A stretch of DNA of 64,000 nucleotides from Varroa destructor (lineage: Eukaryota > Arthropoda > Arachnida > Mesostigmata > Varroidae): assembly GCF_002443255.2 (NCBI RefSeq), contig NW_019211456.1, forward strand, positions 49,598,486 through 49,662,485, written 5' to 3'. The number at the start of each line of letters is the position of its first letter. Position 1 is the stretch's first letter. The notes beneath the pieces are model-generated. The model did no database searches and was not told the DNA's origin. It saw nothing but the letters and a program-made list of their open reading frames with translations. Of this stretch, positions 1-12,240 are shown piece after piece. Made by a program: the position numbers and the translations under genes.

Positions 1-2178
1 TAACTTTCCGATTTTAGTCAAGTTCCTGGAATTGAACGGCTAGATCTACTGACACCTACACTTTACTCCTTCGACTACTTGACAATAAAGTGCACGCATG
101 ATTCATTGATCTTCACCCGTTCCTAGCAAATGTTACTATCAGATTACCTCTGTGTCATTGTATTTTATCTTTATAGTGTCTGCGTTTACTTTGCACAGCA
201 TGAAACGCCTGCCGCTACCGCAAATCTTAGATCCGCTATTTTAACAAAAGGTTTTTAAAAGAAGTCGTGACGCTAAGCTGCATATCAGACATCTTTTGGT
301 TCAGTTCCGACTCGGATCAATATCGAAAGTGCCAAGTATTGATTACGGTCGCAAAAATTCATTTTGAGCCTACCATAATCGGCACTCGGCATATCTGCAA
401 GGTCACATAGACGAAGATAGAAGAACAATTAATCATAGATTATAGCACCTATACTTGCGTCGTGTTCGACTTCACCGCCAGAAGGTCAAGGTATCGCATT
501 CTGAAAATGATGCGGAACGGATCTACAGAGATATAGTTATGAATGTTCTAGTTTATCTAGTAAGTTATAACAAACCGGTTTCGTAAACTATATTTACTTG
601 TGCGTCTACTAGAATTAAAATGTTTTATAGTCGAACGTTCGAGCGTCAATTCCAGCTTAGACACGATCGATAAGTAAGCGCATGTAAAATACTATAACGT
701 TCGTGTAAGGATAATTTATAATAAGGTCCTATTGTTACGATGCTGATTTAAAATTCGTTAAATAGTGAGAGAAATAGAGCTATAGGTTCAATTTAGGGCT
801 GGCAATACTATAGATCAGTGGCTTGTAAAGATATCATTAAGTAGCCAATGTCAAACTTTCTTCGGAAAATATGCGCTAAAATATAGCGTCAAAAATAAAT
901 TTTCGGCACGTTGTTAGTCGATGTGTCTCTCTTTCACAGATCTTCAATTGGTACAAAAGACTGTGGTGTTTTTTGTGTTTTCATTAAAAAAGTAAACCGG
1001 AATATTTTAGGTAAATATGTACGAAGGTTCGTTTAGTTTCAGGGTACTATTTGCCAAATAGACAATTCTTTAGACGGTCAGCCAAACTAGCACAGAATCA
1101 ACGTGTGGATCGAATAGGGAACGGATGATAAACAACAAAAAAAAAAAGGCACTGAGATCGTTTTGGAAGGAGATAGCTGATTTATGGAGCATTGCGGAGA
1201 CTTCAGTCAAGCACTGGATCGCAGCCAACTTGCGCTTGGGAACATAAATAGAATGATTTGGATGAAAGAAGCATCTCTACTAAGCAGTCACAGCAAGAAC
1301 GAGGAAGTACGAAACGAAGTGGAGCATCCGTGAAAGGCGTAATACTATAATATAGACCAACCAATCGGTGCCAAGCTGTCAAATCGACGAAAAGACCGAA
1401 CTTTTACGCTGTGACCGGAAGTTACACCGGAACTGCCCCCGGCTATGGAGGCGCTAAAGTTTGAACTTGGCCGGCGAAAGTCTTGAGTGCGCGACATTGA
1501 TCACACGAAACTGTCCGTGAAATAAATTATCCACTTGATAAAAGTAACCGAACTTCCTCGTGTCATTATAGCCAATATCTGTGTTACTGGCAAAAACTGG
1601 CATCTTAAAACTCTTAAGATAGTCGTATATAAATCAACCTGCTGATTTCAGGACCATCTGGTAACTTAATCGTTTGCTATCGAATTGGCACAACGTACAC
1701 CTTATCATAACTTTAAATCATGAATAGAAATGAATCGTTGTTATCGGTCGTCATATTTCTTTCTACCAATGATTTGAGATTTCTGGCCAGCATGAGTGAA
1801 AATGCAAATCATATTCTTATGCTTGTATTACGGAGTATCAATTATTGACGGTCTGACTAATCTCACGGTGCTTGCCTCGCTTGCTCCGTTAGCCGATTGC
1901 CGACTTTGTGTCACGGCTGACGTGTGCAACAGTGATCGCTTAAAACGTTTTTACCTACGTAGAGTTCCGATTCTATAGACAATAAGCTGACCGGATCAAG
2001 CTTTCCAAGCCTGAGTTTGCTCGAAAAGACCTGCAATCTAACTTGCTCCAATGCCTGCCTCCCTGATACGGCCGACTACAATCTAATTTGATGGATCAAT
2101 CTCTTTTACTCACTCATTCAGGGCGCACCGCCTTGAAGCGGCTGTTTGCTACAAGGTTTTCCCTTTCTCGCCATTCAG
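1..2178. other. AT-rich stretch, no recognised gene
   Basis: No open frame of note and no known family seen. It contains an 11-A run at 1137-1147. A plausible splice acceptor (pyrimidine-rich, ending CAG) sits near 195-198, followed by about 50 nt open in two frames, but there is no convincing donor. From about 2095 the base composition becomes richer in G+C, and two pyrimidine-rich acceptor-like sites appear (ending near 2119 and 2178). Confidence 0.5.
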
Positions 2179-2240
2179 AAGCTTCCCCTTAGCAGCTTGG
2201 AACTTGCCATCGACCAGGGCGTCAGTCGCCTTTGCCTAGG
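2179..2240 (+). other. Candidate internal exon, 62 nt
   Basis: The block is preceded by a long pyrimidine tract ending in CAG (2161-2178) and followed directly by GTAAGT at 2241 after AGG, so both splice sites are close to the metazoan consensus. Only one of the three frames is open throughout; it reads KLPLSSLELAIDQGVSRLCL and ends with two bases of the next codon. The other two frames stop. Two strong acceptors follow at about 2560 and 2671. Splicing to the second in phase gives a short tail, RTQEAVQSIGGICCK, ending at a stop at 2719-2721. The family is not recognised. Splice signals this good do occur by chance in tens of kilobases, so this is an inference that transcript data could settle. 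Confidence 0.3.
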
Positions 2241-2464
2241 GTAAGTGAAGCAAGGAGTTGACGATCGATGTAGGAATGAATACACGGGTGCCCATATTGG
2301 TCATTCAGACAGCAAACGGTGCATGTGGATCTTCATGCGAATGCAAGTCTGAGATTGCGCCCGTACTAGGCCTTTTGCACCAGCCGGAGGGCCACAACTT
2401 AGGCTATGACGCGGCAGAGACCCGGTGATCTTATGAGGCTATAAGCGTTCGAATGTAACGAATG

Positions 2465-2487
2465 CATACATACATACGTACGTACAT
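2465..2487. repeat. Tetranucleotide repeat (CATA)3(CGTA)2
   Basis: A short compound tetranucleotide microsatellite read directly from the sequence. Confidence 0.8.
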
Positions 2488-2560
2488 AGCAGGAAAGAAA
2501 CGGGAAGGATAACAAGTAGCAGCGGAAGCATCTGTCCCCAATTTTTGCTCTCTTATCTTA

Positions 2561-3083
2561 GCGTTCTGACGTGTGCTGCAATCTTCGCCTGCGGTACCCC
2601 ACCTCTCTCCTGATACGCGATGGCACTTCATCCTCATTTTACTCCCATTTCTGTCTCTTTTTCTCCAACCAGCCGGACGCAAGAGGCTGTACAAAGCATC
2701 GGGGGCATTTGCTGCAAGTAACCCATCGTGTAGCCTTGTACGAGCAGTGCATAGCCAGCGTCGCAGGAGCGGCGCCTGCATCTAGCGTCAATAGCTGGTC
2801 GAAAATGCGAGATCCTGAGCTGGGCAGCACTTGGCAGCAGTGCCCACCGCAAGAAAACGCTGGCTTGGTTTCCTTGTGTTTGGTTGAGGTCGGGTCACAG
2901 CGAGGGCAAGTCACCACTTACCTAGAGTCGGCGAAATCGCTCCTACAAATACAGATCGGCCCTTCAGAGGCATATGTACCCTGTATAGTTCTGTCTACAT
3001 ACAAAGGCAACGCTTGCCGCAATTGCAAGTACTTCGTTTGCTGGGCAGTGTGTTGTTTATTGAATTTGCGCGACCCGTTATGA
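2561..3083 (+). other. GC-richer island with long open frame and acceptor signals
   Basis: A frame is open from directly after a TAG at 2558-2560 to the stop ending at 3083, about 173 codons, with no ATG near its start. The TAG coincides with a pyrimidine-rich acceptor (TTTTTGCTCTCTTATCTTAG), and a second strong acceptor ends at 2671 (CTCTTTTTCTCCAACCAG). The other plus frames are also partly open, as expected in a GC-rich stretch. The translation is cysteine-containing with a hydrophobic tail (CKYFVCWAVCCLL), and I recognise no domain. It may be an exon, a 3' untranslated region, or chance. Confidence 0.2.
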
Positions 3084-3089
3084 CTGGCT

Positions 3090-4155
3090 TCTGTACGACG
3101 TTCGATCTCTATACAGACGGATGTTCTCAACGCGATAGTTGGTCTCATTGCTAACATATCTAGTTGTAGGCTATATTTGTAACGCTAATAATAGCTTTTC
3201 TAGATTTACATTAGCATTTATATTGAGTCTTGAATATAGGCTTTTATAAAGATTATTACAATTTTGAGCATAGCATATACGGTATGTTTGATAATCACTC
3301 TCTAATGATGGACTCTTCGGAGCTTATGCAGACAACTGCATCAAATACACAAATTTAATTCAAATTGATTCCTTGAACCGAAACGGATCTGAAGTATCAA
3401 ACAGCCATGTGTCACAGGTTTATCTGTATGTTCTCGATAAATTTATTCAATCCTCGATGAGTTGATTCTTTGAATCATCAACATAAAAAAAGCGCGACGA
3501 GACAAACGGAGAGGCACAGTAACGAATTTCTTCGACTAATGAAAGGAAAATTGCACAAATAAATGAGATGTATGTCATCACTAAACTTCAATGCCTTCAT
3601 TGGTGCATATCACAATTTTCAAGTTGAGCTTCTTCAAGGAAAACTTATTTCAGCTAAAATGGTTTAGTATCTCTTTTGCTCATCGGGGCACTACGTTCCC
3701 CGCCGCCTGACATTGCCCTGACAACGTTTTGATGATTCGTAGAGAAAGCAAAAAAATACAGATGTGATCTCCTTCCAAAGCAGGAGTCAGTAGAAATAAA
3801 ACGCTTGTGTTAAGAGCTACGCAATAGATATATCTTGTAAACGAAAAGCGTGTTTTGACGCTGTGAACACTCCTGGTGAGCTGGATCAATCATAAAAAGG
3901 AACAGAGGAGAATATAGTTTGGAACTATTTATGTGTCTGGCCTCGTGGTTTGATTGGTACATTCCTGTTGATGGTGTCCATTTAAGAGATAACTAGACTG
4001 ATTTACACAACGTCACCGAATGTTTACGCTACAGCCTGAACACATACAATCAATTTGCAGTGTGTCCTGCTGATCATCGACGTTCCTACATTAGCACAAT
4101 ATTTAATGATACTCGATATGCAAACAGGGAAATAAATATAGATAGGACGTACTTG
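3090..4155. other. AT-rich stretch, nothing recognised
   Basis: Short open frames only. I see no repeats longer than about ten bases and no family similarity. Confidence 0.5.
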
Positions 4156-5570
4156 TTCTAATACACTTATAGGATCCTCTTTAGAATAAGACCATCCTTT
4201 CTCACAATGTAATTGACCCATCTCTGCTAGAAGCTTCTTTAGTGTATGTCCTTCATGTAAGGACTCCGGCAATTGGGTGTTTTGTCATCGCCCTCCCACA
4301 GCCGCATGTTATCCCTTAAGTGGTAACCTAATGCCAGGCAATCCCTAGAAAACCAGCTGCTGTTCCTGCCATCATCGATTTTATGCAGGGTAGGAACAAA
4401 TATCCTGATGAAAAGTTTGTGTGTGGCATTTTACAACAATGCAATAAATACCCTATATCTAAGATCTCAAACATTTCCAAATTTTGTGCATGCTTTCTTG
4501 TTTATACGCTTTGAAGTGCGGCGCATAATGTACTAATATTTGGTGGGCAAGTATCGTATAGACGACGCATGCGCTTCGGGCACGTCAAGGTGTGAACGTT
4601 TTGAGCATCTAGGCAGTAATGATCCGAAACAGCACATGTAACGAAGGCTTGAAGATGAAGCATTTATCGTCAAGTATGTACGATTCTAGAACGTTGTCAG
4701 GTTTTCGCAAACACTGCTTCTTCTAGAGACACTGCATGCATCCTTGATTTGATGCTTCTATACTAGCAGACAAAAGATCTTCCTCGTTTGAATCGATTTT
4801 CCTCTCAGAATCCCATACCATAAATGTTCTTTATCGACTACACTAGTTAAAAGTACGCGAAATTTGTTTTCCAGAATCTTTAGAAGATCTTTAGGGAAGA
4901 TCCAGTTTGTAGCACCATGTTGATAGATAGCCAGAGAGTCCCTTACCCAGATGCTTATTACTGGCAGGATATAGAGATCTGGAATAGGTCTATGCTGTTT
5001 TTGACTCAAACAATATATATCATGTTGTTCCAGTTAACCTTCTGCCAGTCCACAGTATTGGCTGTGTGTATGTGTACTCCGAAATACCTGTAGAAATGGA
5101 TGAGATGACGGCAAAGCACATAATTTGCGGTGATCTGGAAGGCGACGCTAGGAAGCAGCTCAAATATTGAACTGCGCGAATTTGAGCCAATAACCGAGAG
5201 AAAGGAACAAAAACGTATTTAGCTATGCACCTTTCTCTATTGGCCGCTATATTCACTACGTCCGCTTTCGCCAGCGCTATTTGATAAGGAGCTTTGAATT
5301 CCAATAGAATATTCTCAGAATCCTTGATCCAGGAGGAGGAAAACGCTCGACCAGAAAAGTAATGCGATTGTCACAATCGATTTCAGGCCGCGTCGGGATA
5401 CCTTCGAAACATGCGGCCAATGAGAAAGTCGCGCAAAACGATTACTTCTAGGAGAATGTATTGTAGCTTGGACGTGCGTTTGCCAATTCAAGTAACTATC
5501 GTGTACACGGGATCTACGCGATATAACTCGTGGCTCTGATAAGCTTCCTTGGGTTATTGACCAACGATAT
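4156..5570 (-). pseudogene. Decayed coding-like region, family unknown
   Basis: Read on the minus strand, successive blocks look like protein sequence but change frame or hit single stops. From 5570 downwards one frame gives segments such as LQYILLEVIVLRDFLIGRMF and WIKDSENILLEFKAPYQIAL. Another gives FELLPSVAFQITANYVLCRH. Then comes VRDSLAIYQHGATNWIFPKD up to about 4760. Further down are HKIDDGRNSSWFSRDCLALG (about 4330-4400) and TLKKLLAEMGQLHCEKGWSY (about 4170-4240). The last block could also end at a splice donor, GTACGT at about 4160. The mix of long open blocks and frame changes suggests an old gene or transposable-element gene with indels, or a multi-exon gene with unclear borders. I do not recognise the family. 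A chance succession of open frames is possible. Confidence 0.3.
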
Positions 5571-5639
5571 AAGTACACATATTGTAATTTGTCGGCCAAA
5601 TCCTGATAGGCTGAAATCCTTTACTATCAGGCTAAGTTA

Positions 5640-7500
5640 AAGTCAATCATTTGTTTCAGGCAATACACGTACCATTGTTTCTGCTTTGTCTATCGTTCAA
5701 GCTGCTATCGGCACCGCAAAGAAACCTCAAGCGCAGATCGTTTTTTTCTAAATTTCAATTGTCCATTTATGCTAATTTGTCAACCTGGTGTCTCTTGGTC
5801 GAATTTCTTCGGGCCACGCTATAGCCCAAATAGAGTATAATAAGCGATAATACCGCGTCTGCATCCGTTTGTGGGTTTGTTGACAGAAAAAGTAGAAGTT
5901 TAACCTTGTCAACTGATGTGCATTGACAAATATCACTCAAACACAAAACGGTCGTGGGAGGACGATAGAGAATCGGATAAGCCAGTCGTCATTGAAGTTT
6001 TTTTTAATTTCGTGTTTACAGCTAGTAAAGTAAGTTGCACTTGAGAAAAATTTTGATATATGAGGCTGTAGCAAAGGTTGAGGCAGTCATCAAATAGCTG
6101 ACGCATCTTAGTTCGCTTCGTCCGACACTCAATGTTTATATATACATTAATACCATTCTAGATTAGCTTGAATTAAGCATTCAGTCGGAAGTTTGGAAGT
6201 AAAGCCTGGAAATTTTGGTTTAACTTTCAGGTCGATATGAAGTAATTACGTTGAAAGTTTCATTTGGCCGAGAGTGAAATACACACGGCTGTGTCTAAGT
6301 CGATACACAGCGTAAAACACCCCTCATTAAATAATTGAAACTGAACACATCATTAAGGGGGATTCTAGTGAGAAACATATTAGTAATACTTTAAGGTGTG
6401 CGGTACAGGTATTTTCCTATTACGTAAATTATAGTACGGAATTGTTTGTAAGAAAATATATGTAGCACATGCATAGTCGGTAATATAGGATGATTGATGT
6501 TCACAAATGAAAGCTTGTAGACCAAACCTGTTGAGGACGAATCACATATATCACGCAGCGTTTAAGATTGATAAATATCGTGAAAACACGCTTTCAACTA
6601 ACCCACTTACATTCCCATTTTTATTGCTAAGGATGTGTTTGTTCGGAGGCCAGAAGTACGTTTATTTCCAGGATAGCAGCTATTTTTTGATAAAATATAT
6701 ATTTTTTATATGGTAGAAAACGTTAGTACGTAACAGCTTGCAAAGATCTGAAATTATTATCACAAGATACGCAACAGATCCGTTCGAGACGTTTTTACTT
6801 AAGGTACATTTCAGTCTGGCCTTATACAGCTATAATAATATGCAGCTGCGTTACCAGGACGCAGTCCCTTCGGGCGAGGCCACCCTTTTCCACGAAAATG
6901 TCGCCTTCTTCATAGCGTATTCTGCGTTTATCCACAAAGTACCAGAACGGATGGTCTAGCTGATGCAATTCCATGGGATTCTATTTATCTACAGCAATGA
7001 AAGACTGGTCATAAAGAACAAAACTAAAGTAGTGTCGTATTTGTTGTTTATACTACATAATCGAACTAATTATCACGCTTGGCTTCTCTGTAAAATCCCT
7101 AAATATATATATTTGATTGGCGGGACAATTCAGAAACCAGTTTGAAATTGGAACGGTTGCCGTAACTGAATATAGATAAAAAAAAAAAAAAAAAAAAAAA
7201 CTTTTTAGCAGGATCTCAAGATTATGACAATTACAAACAAAATCGGCCAGAATTTATGTATCGCTGAACGGCAGCAGTCATACCGACAGATATATAGTAT
7301 TTGTGCGGTTTACACACGAAGTAGACAGAAATGTAACACAATTCTGTTTTTGTTCTCTTTGTCGTTTTATTTGAACTAGCAAACAGCGTTAACTGTATTC
7401 AGGTCGCCAGCTAAACAGCTTTGGTAACGGTCTAACAACAATCTTTTCTGTACTACTACAAATCTTTAGCGCAAACAACGAAGAGGACACCCGTCCTATT
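5640..7500. other. AT-rich stretch with one poly(A) tract
   Basis: No gene recognised. Three short adjacent plus-strand open frames (6507-7145) are unremarkable. The stretch contains a 23-A homopolymer at 7178-7200, which may mark the end of an old retroposed copy. I see no clear target-site duplication or body for such a copy. Confidence 0.5.
7178..7200. repeat. Poly(A) tract, 23 nt
   Basis: An uninterrupted run of 23 A. It could be a microsatellite or the tail of a retroposed sequence. No diagnostic body was found upstream. Confidence 0.9.
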
Positions 7501-7945
7501 CACCACCCAAGTGGGCGGTAGTAGCGGTGTAAGCAGTACGTCAATGGAGAAAAAGTCCATTTGTAAGGGGCACACAACCAGAGCATGGGTGGTGATCAGA
7601 AAAAGAAGAAGTTGCTTCGCCTGTCCTCTGCCTCATGCGACGACGCATAGAAGAGATAGAAAGGGGGAGAGAGAGAGAACCAAGTGCCGCCTACATGCCA
7701 CAAGAAGAATCAATATCAGCTTATTAGGGAGGGGACAGATCTCTCTCGCTAGAGTCGGGTTCTCAGATGCACGTACCCCCGCATCGACATTGTGTGGAGA
7801 CAGAATATAGGCAAATCAAGAAACCAGCTCCCGTAAAGCTAACTCAGTTGCAACAAGCAGGCCGAGGACCTAACACGAGATAACGCGCGTTGTAGAAGTG
7901 GTGTCTGGCTATGCGAGAGAAGTGGATCTCTAAACGGATGGATGG

Positions 7946-8503
7946 ATGATAGCAGTGGCCACAGAATTTTTTTTTTCGTTTTTCTCACTAAACATCGCAC
8001 TCTCACATTATTACCTGGTCCTAGTAACCGCTAGCAGAAAGACGAAGGAGAGACTTCAGCGAAGTCGTGAAACTAGGGGACGGTCTAGCTTTGCGATGTC
8101 TTGTCGAAATCGCGCAAGTCGTCCAGCCGTCCGTGTCGGTTTTCCCCGTTATCACTGTCTCCTAGTGGGAGCGAAGATCCGCTGTCATGCGATGGTTTGT
8201 TCGTCTAAGAAAGTCCACCGGAAAGGATGCCGGCCGTGTCATTGCTGTTTACTTGCGGATTACAAGAAAAAAAAAAAAGAGAGATTCGGAACCGGCAGAT
8301 GGGGAAAGAAAAGCTGCACGCTGCCCAGACAAAAAGGACAACAGCTTCCCGCAGATAGATACACACAGATACATCTATGTGAACATAGGCAAGCCACGCA
8401 CTCCAGACATAGAACCCGACACAACTACCTAGAGAAGCAAGCGGACGGACGAGTGTATGGCATACAGCGATCCCAGCTGATACATGGCTGGGGTCGTTAT
8501 TGA
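7946..8503 (+). CDS. Unrecognised 185-codon open frame, cysteine-rich and basic
   Basis: This is the longest ATG-initiated open frame in the window. The predicted product has a hydrophobic N-terminal part (residues about 8-30, including FFFSFFSLNIALSHYYLVLV), then a Lys/Arg-rich middle with a cluster of cysteines (for example KGCRPCHCCLLADY) and a basic tail. The hydrophobic part is partly encoded by a T run, and a 12-A run at 8267-8278 encodes the lysine stretch, which is more typical of chance translation of simple sequence than of a conserved protein. It lies in a GC-richer island (about 7.5-8.8 kb) where other frames are open too. No family is recognised. A secreted cysteine-rich protein is possible but not supported beyond the reading frame. 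Chance is the more likely explanation. Confidence 0.15.
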   Translation: MIAVATEFFFSFFSLNIALSHYYLVLVTASRKTKERLQRSRETRGRSSFAMSCRNRASRPAVRVGFPRYHCLLVGAKIRCHAMVCSSKKVHRKGCRPCHCCLLADYKKKKKERFGTGRWGKKSCTLPRQKGQQLPADRYTQIHLCEHRQATHSRHRTRHNYLEKQADGRVYGIQRSQLIHGWGRY

Positions 8504-8754
8504 GGACAGGAGCCAGGGCGCACGCGGCATTACGCTCGATAGCACTCCTTGTCTGGACTACGTGGTTACCGGGCACGACACACATTGCTCTGGTCGTGCT
8601 TGGGATGGGTATCTTAGGACACAGTGCCCTGCGTTGAAATGATGTGCTCGAGGCTGTCCAAGATATTTGCGAGCCTTACATCCTAAGCGACTCAGAGAAT
8701 AGCAGCTGTACACATTAGACTGCTCACAGGTAGCGATAGTCATGGATTTAAGAC

Positions 8755-10700
8755 TTAAATTCCTTGGGCAAGGTCGCCTTGATGGTCAAATGGATCGCAA
8801 GCTCGGTAAGTAAGGGCGCACGGTTTAGGTATTTAAATACAAGCTGGCTCAAAGCTGCTTAAAAGCGATTATCAAGGGCCGAGAAAGTGCATGATCAACT
8901 TAAGCTTGACGTTCCGTAACGGTAAAATTTACTTGCCTCAGCTCGACTCATATAAGTCATGTGTGTCAGCAGCTACTACATAGCCGTAATTTACAAACAA
9001 ACCCCCGGGGTACGGCTAGAAAGAAGGAAAATCAAATGAGGGTCAGATAGAAATACAGGAAGTAAATGTTCTTCCCGAATTCATGTATTGCCACCTTCAA
9101 GCTACAAGCAACAAATGCAGATACAATACACGATTGTTCCTAAAGGAGCATGCAACTATGTAACGGCAAACCTATAAGACCAAACAAAACGAATAGAATA
9201 TTTGGGGCATCAACCCTGCCAGTTTTGCGCTCTGTACTAGAAACGGTCTGATTTCTCCATAGGACACATTGACCCTAACAGTCTATGTATGCTCATTGTA
9301 ACATCTGATTTCCTATTCCTGTTTGCGTTTTTTCGACCATCGAATTCTTATTGTTTATAGTAATAATAATAGTAATATAAAAGAAAAGGTTTTTTTCACA
9401 TATATTTTCCGCAGCAGTTGTCTAACTCTGAAAAATGTCCTCGTTACTTGAATGTAAAAGCAGCCCGACAAAAACATCTATCTGTAAGGACAGAGCTCAA
9501 AGTAGTTGTGAAGTGTTCTTGTAAAATGTATAGTACATATATAGATCATATAGCAGACGACGCTGTACAAAGTTACAGCCGACTTCCGTAAATTAACTTG
9601 AAACGCCAGCGTACGAAGACTGAGCGATTCGATTGTCAGAAGACTGAGAAAGCTCCTATTCCCAATTACCGGATTAATAATAGTTTCTAAAATTGACTGT
9701 TTTTAATGTTGAAAATAAACTGTTTGCAGCGCGTCGCTAAAATTTAAGTCGATAAATTCTTATCAGGTCTCAGTCAATTGCTATACCGGGATAGGTTATT
9801 GAAGTCAAACGTTTCTGTGATACGCTTACTCAATCGGATATATGGTAAGATAATAGGCAAAATTCGAAGAGAAACCTAAATTAAGTTATTGTCTAAATGT
9901 ATCGAGCAAAGTATCAACCAATTCCAATGTATATTCATTTGTTAGATGAAGAAATTTTAACTATAAACGGGTATGTCTATGAATTATGATAGGACACATG
10001 CGAAAAGCTTCTCAGAAAACTTCAGCCTTCTATAAGCTTTTGCCACCAGCATTATTTAGGGTTAGCAGACGTTTACATATTCATTTTAAATGAAAGTTAG
10101 GAATATTTCCAATGCCACTGTGAAGTTTTATTTGCTTCATCTATAGGAAAATGCCTCGCACTCCTCGCTGGTGTTTGGTCTACCAAGTCGGCTTAACGGC
10201 CAAGAACTTTTAATGAATAAACACTACAACAGTCGGCCGCTTTTTTCACCAATACCGAGTCCTATTACAGTGCTCGCAGCGTTTACAAGGTTGCGTGAAT
10301 TCGTTTTTCCTCCTTTTTCTCCCTTTTCACCCGTCAGGTCTAGCTGGCAATTGTTGCTTGGGGCGCTCAGCTTACCGCGGTAATCCTTGGAGTCAAGCAG
10401 CTTTCTACAGTTGAAGTCTCTGCTTAGTTTGGCTCACCAGAGCAGTCGTAGGCCTAGATCTCAATAGGACCAACAAAATAAGACTCACTGCGATCAATCT
10501 TGCGGATTTTCTCACCGAATCAAGTGCACTGCGCAATATTAGCACATGAAGCTATCCACTATTGCACTTATGTGCGCGACAGCATTAAGCTTACAACGCT
10601 GTTTCTCTGCGCTACGTTTCTGATGGACTAACTTTACAATGGACTAGCTGACTTTCTCGCTATTGCGCGAGGCGTGATTCCGTCGTTCATTCCTCTTTCT
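8755..10700. other. AT-rich stretch, nothing recognised
   Basis: A consensus donor (GTAAGT) at 8805-8810 follows a short open segment beginning ATG at 8742, but there is no further support for an exon. The rest holds only short frames and short trinucleotide-like patches such as the AAT-rich patch near 9360. Confidence 0.45.
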
Positions 10701-12240
10701 TCTGCTCTCTCGTTCGTTCGACCGGTGCTTACTGCCGAGATGGTAGGCGTCGCGTTTGTTATCTGTATCCTTTCCAGTTCTTCAAGCTAGGTCTCGCTCC
10801 TAACCTAGCTGCTCGTTTAAGATGCGCGAAGCGCTGTTTCGCTGCCGTTGTGCCGATATCGATATCCTGTTCCCAGTACCTCCTGGATTGACATAGCTTG
10901 AAGCTTCGCCTTTTGCACAACTTTCACAGCAATAGCAGTGGCAACTGCAAGTGTAGCGCCATAGAGGTGCTCCTTCTTCCCAGCTCTTATGCCTCTTCGC
11001 CCATCGATATCGTTGAGGATCATCGTCGGCAAGCTTTGTCGTTGTCCATTCGGGTCGTCCAGTTTTCGCCAGTTTGAGGCAACATCGGAAAATGGTTGCA
11101 CGCACTATCGTTGCGAGTTCGTCCTCTCTTCTTTGTCATCCTGAATAGGTGTATATCCACGTGGATCAACACCTCACCAGAAGACAGGAAGCGACCGCGG
11201 AAGCACCCCTCGATCTTGTCTTCTGTTACCTCCCGGTTCCCTTCTCTCGTTCGCCATCAATATGGGAAGCAAGGTATTTTCGTTTTGCCTATATATAATT
11301 CATACACATATATACTGCAGCAACATACACATATTCGATATAGATGAAATGCTTCAATAGTCCAATTATTTGGATAGTGCTCTGTGGCTGGTATCGCAAC
11401 GACGTCAATTGCCATTGCCGGCTGAAGATTCATCGATTCGCGTCGGTCACATCGTTGTTTTGGCGGCAAACCCAAACCTAACCCAACTCCCTGTTATAAC
11501 TCGCCATTCGATGAAACAGGCGTTGGCTGCGTACTGGTGACTGCGAGTTTCTCGACCGACAGGGATGGCTCACGGCCTGGAGGGTGAGGAAAAAATTGCG
11601 AGTGAAGAGGATCGCATGAGTCACACAGCGGCAGATGGTCCCAGACTATTTGAAGCTGGATGGAAGAAAGCAGCGAAGAGAAAACAAGAGCGCGATATGG
11701 TCAACCCGACTAGCCTCGCGCACTTTCGGGATTGATTAGACAGGAGGGCCGGGGTTAGGTCTTGCTAGGATACAGGCTCACCTTTTGTGTGCAAACGGGC
11801 CTAGGCAAACGAAACACTGAGCTCAGTCAGTGGGAAGGGGGAGCAACTAAAAAGGACGGTACATACAGCGCAGTAAAGACGAGTCTAGCCTGAGCAGCGG
11901 AGCTAGAAGCTTCAGCAGCACAGCACTGGGCCCAGAATTCGTCAGGTAGCCAAAACACGAAGAAGGTGCTCGAACGGATCGGAAGGGCGTGAGGGAGTTA
12001 TCTTGGTTATCAAAACAGACTGCCTAGATCAGCAATTGGATTGGGGTTGAGAACCCCCATACTGTTCCACTTTATTCCGAAAGGTAAAAGTGAACATCGA
12101 ATGTTGCGGATGTCAAGACGAGAGTCTGCGCGTCTCGAAAGAACAACATCCTGCAGAACAATGCCACCTTCTGCCGTCAGCCACCTGCCATTATCGGTGG
12201 ACTCATCCAGCTTCCTCCGAGTAATCCGCTAACTGTAGAC
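10700..12240. other. GC-richer island, possible exon or promoter region
   Basis: Base composition rises clearly above the flanks. Two overlapping minus-strand frames (10800-11105 and 10817-11101) are open in the same segment, and the plus strand also holds frames. When several frames are open at once, the cause is usually composition rather than coding. Two overlapping TCAGT motifs at 11823-11831 resemble the arthropod initiator, but the downstream GGACG is not at the canonical +28 position, so I do not call a promoter. Confidence 0.3.
11565..11735 (+). CDS. Short open frame, 56 codons, hypothetical
   Basis: It begins with ATG in a fair initiation context (GGGATGG: purine at -3 and G at +4) and ends at TGA. 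The product is strongly charged and hydrophilic, starting MAHGLEGEEKIASEEDRM and later rich in Lys and Arg (KKAAKRKQERD), unlike the random hydrophobic translations around it. It lies in a GC-richer island. It could be a small peptide gene, an upstream open frame in a 5' leader, or chance. No family is recognised. Confidence 0.2.
   Translation: MAHGLEGEEKIASEEDRMSHTAADGPRLFEAGWKKAAKRKQERDMVNPTSLAHFRD

Noticed and set aside
10817..11140. Minus-strand start MTKKRGR resembling the start of ribosomal protein S26
   Set aside because: Similarity ends after about six residues and the frame stops soon after. The neighbouring frames are open in the same segment.
11823..11858. Initiator-like TCAGT with a downstream GGACG
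   Set aside because: The spacing to the downstream element is not the +28 position required for an arthropod initiator/DPE promoter.
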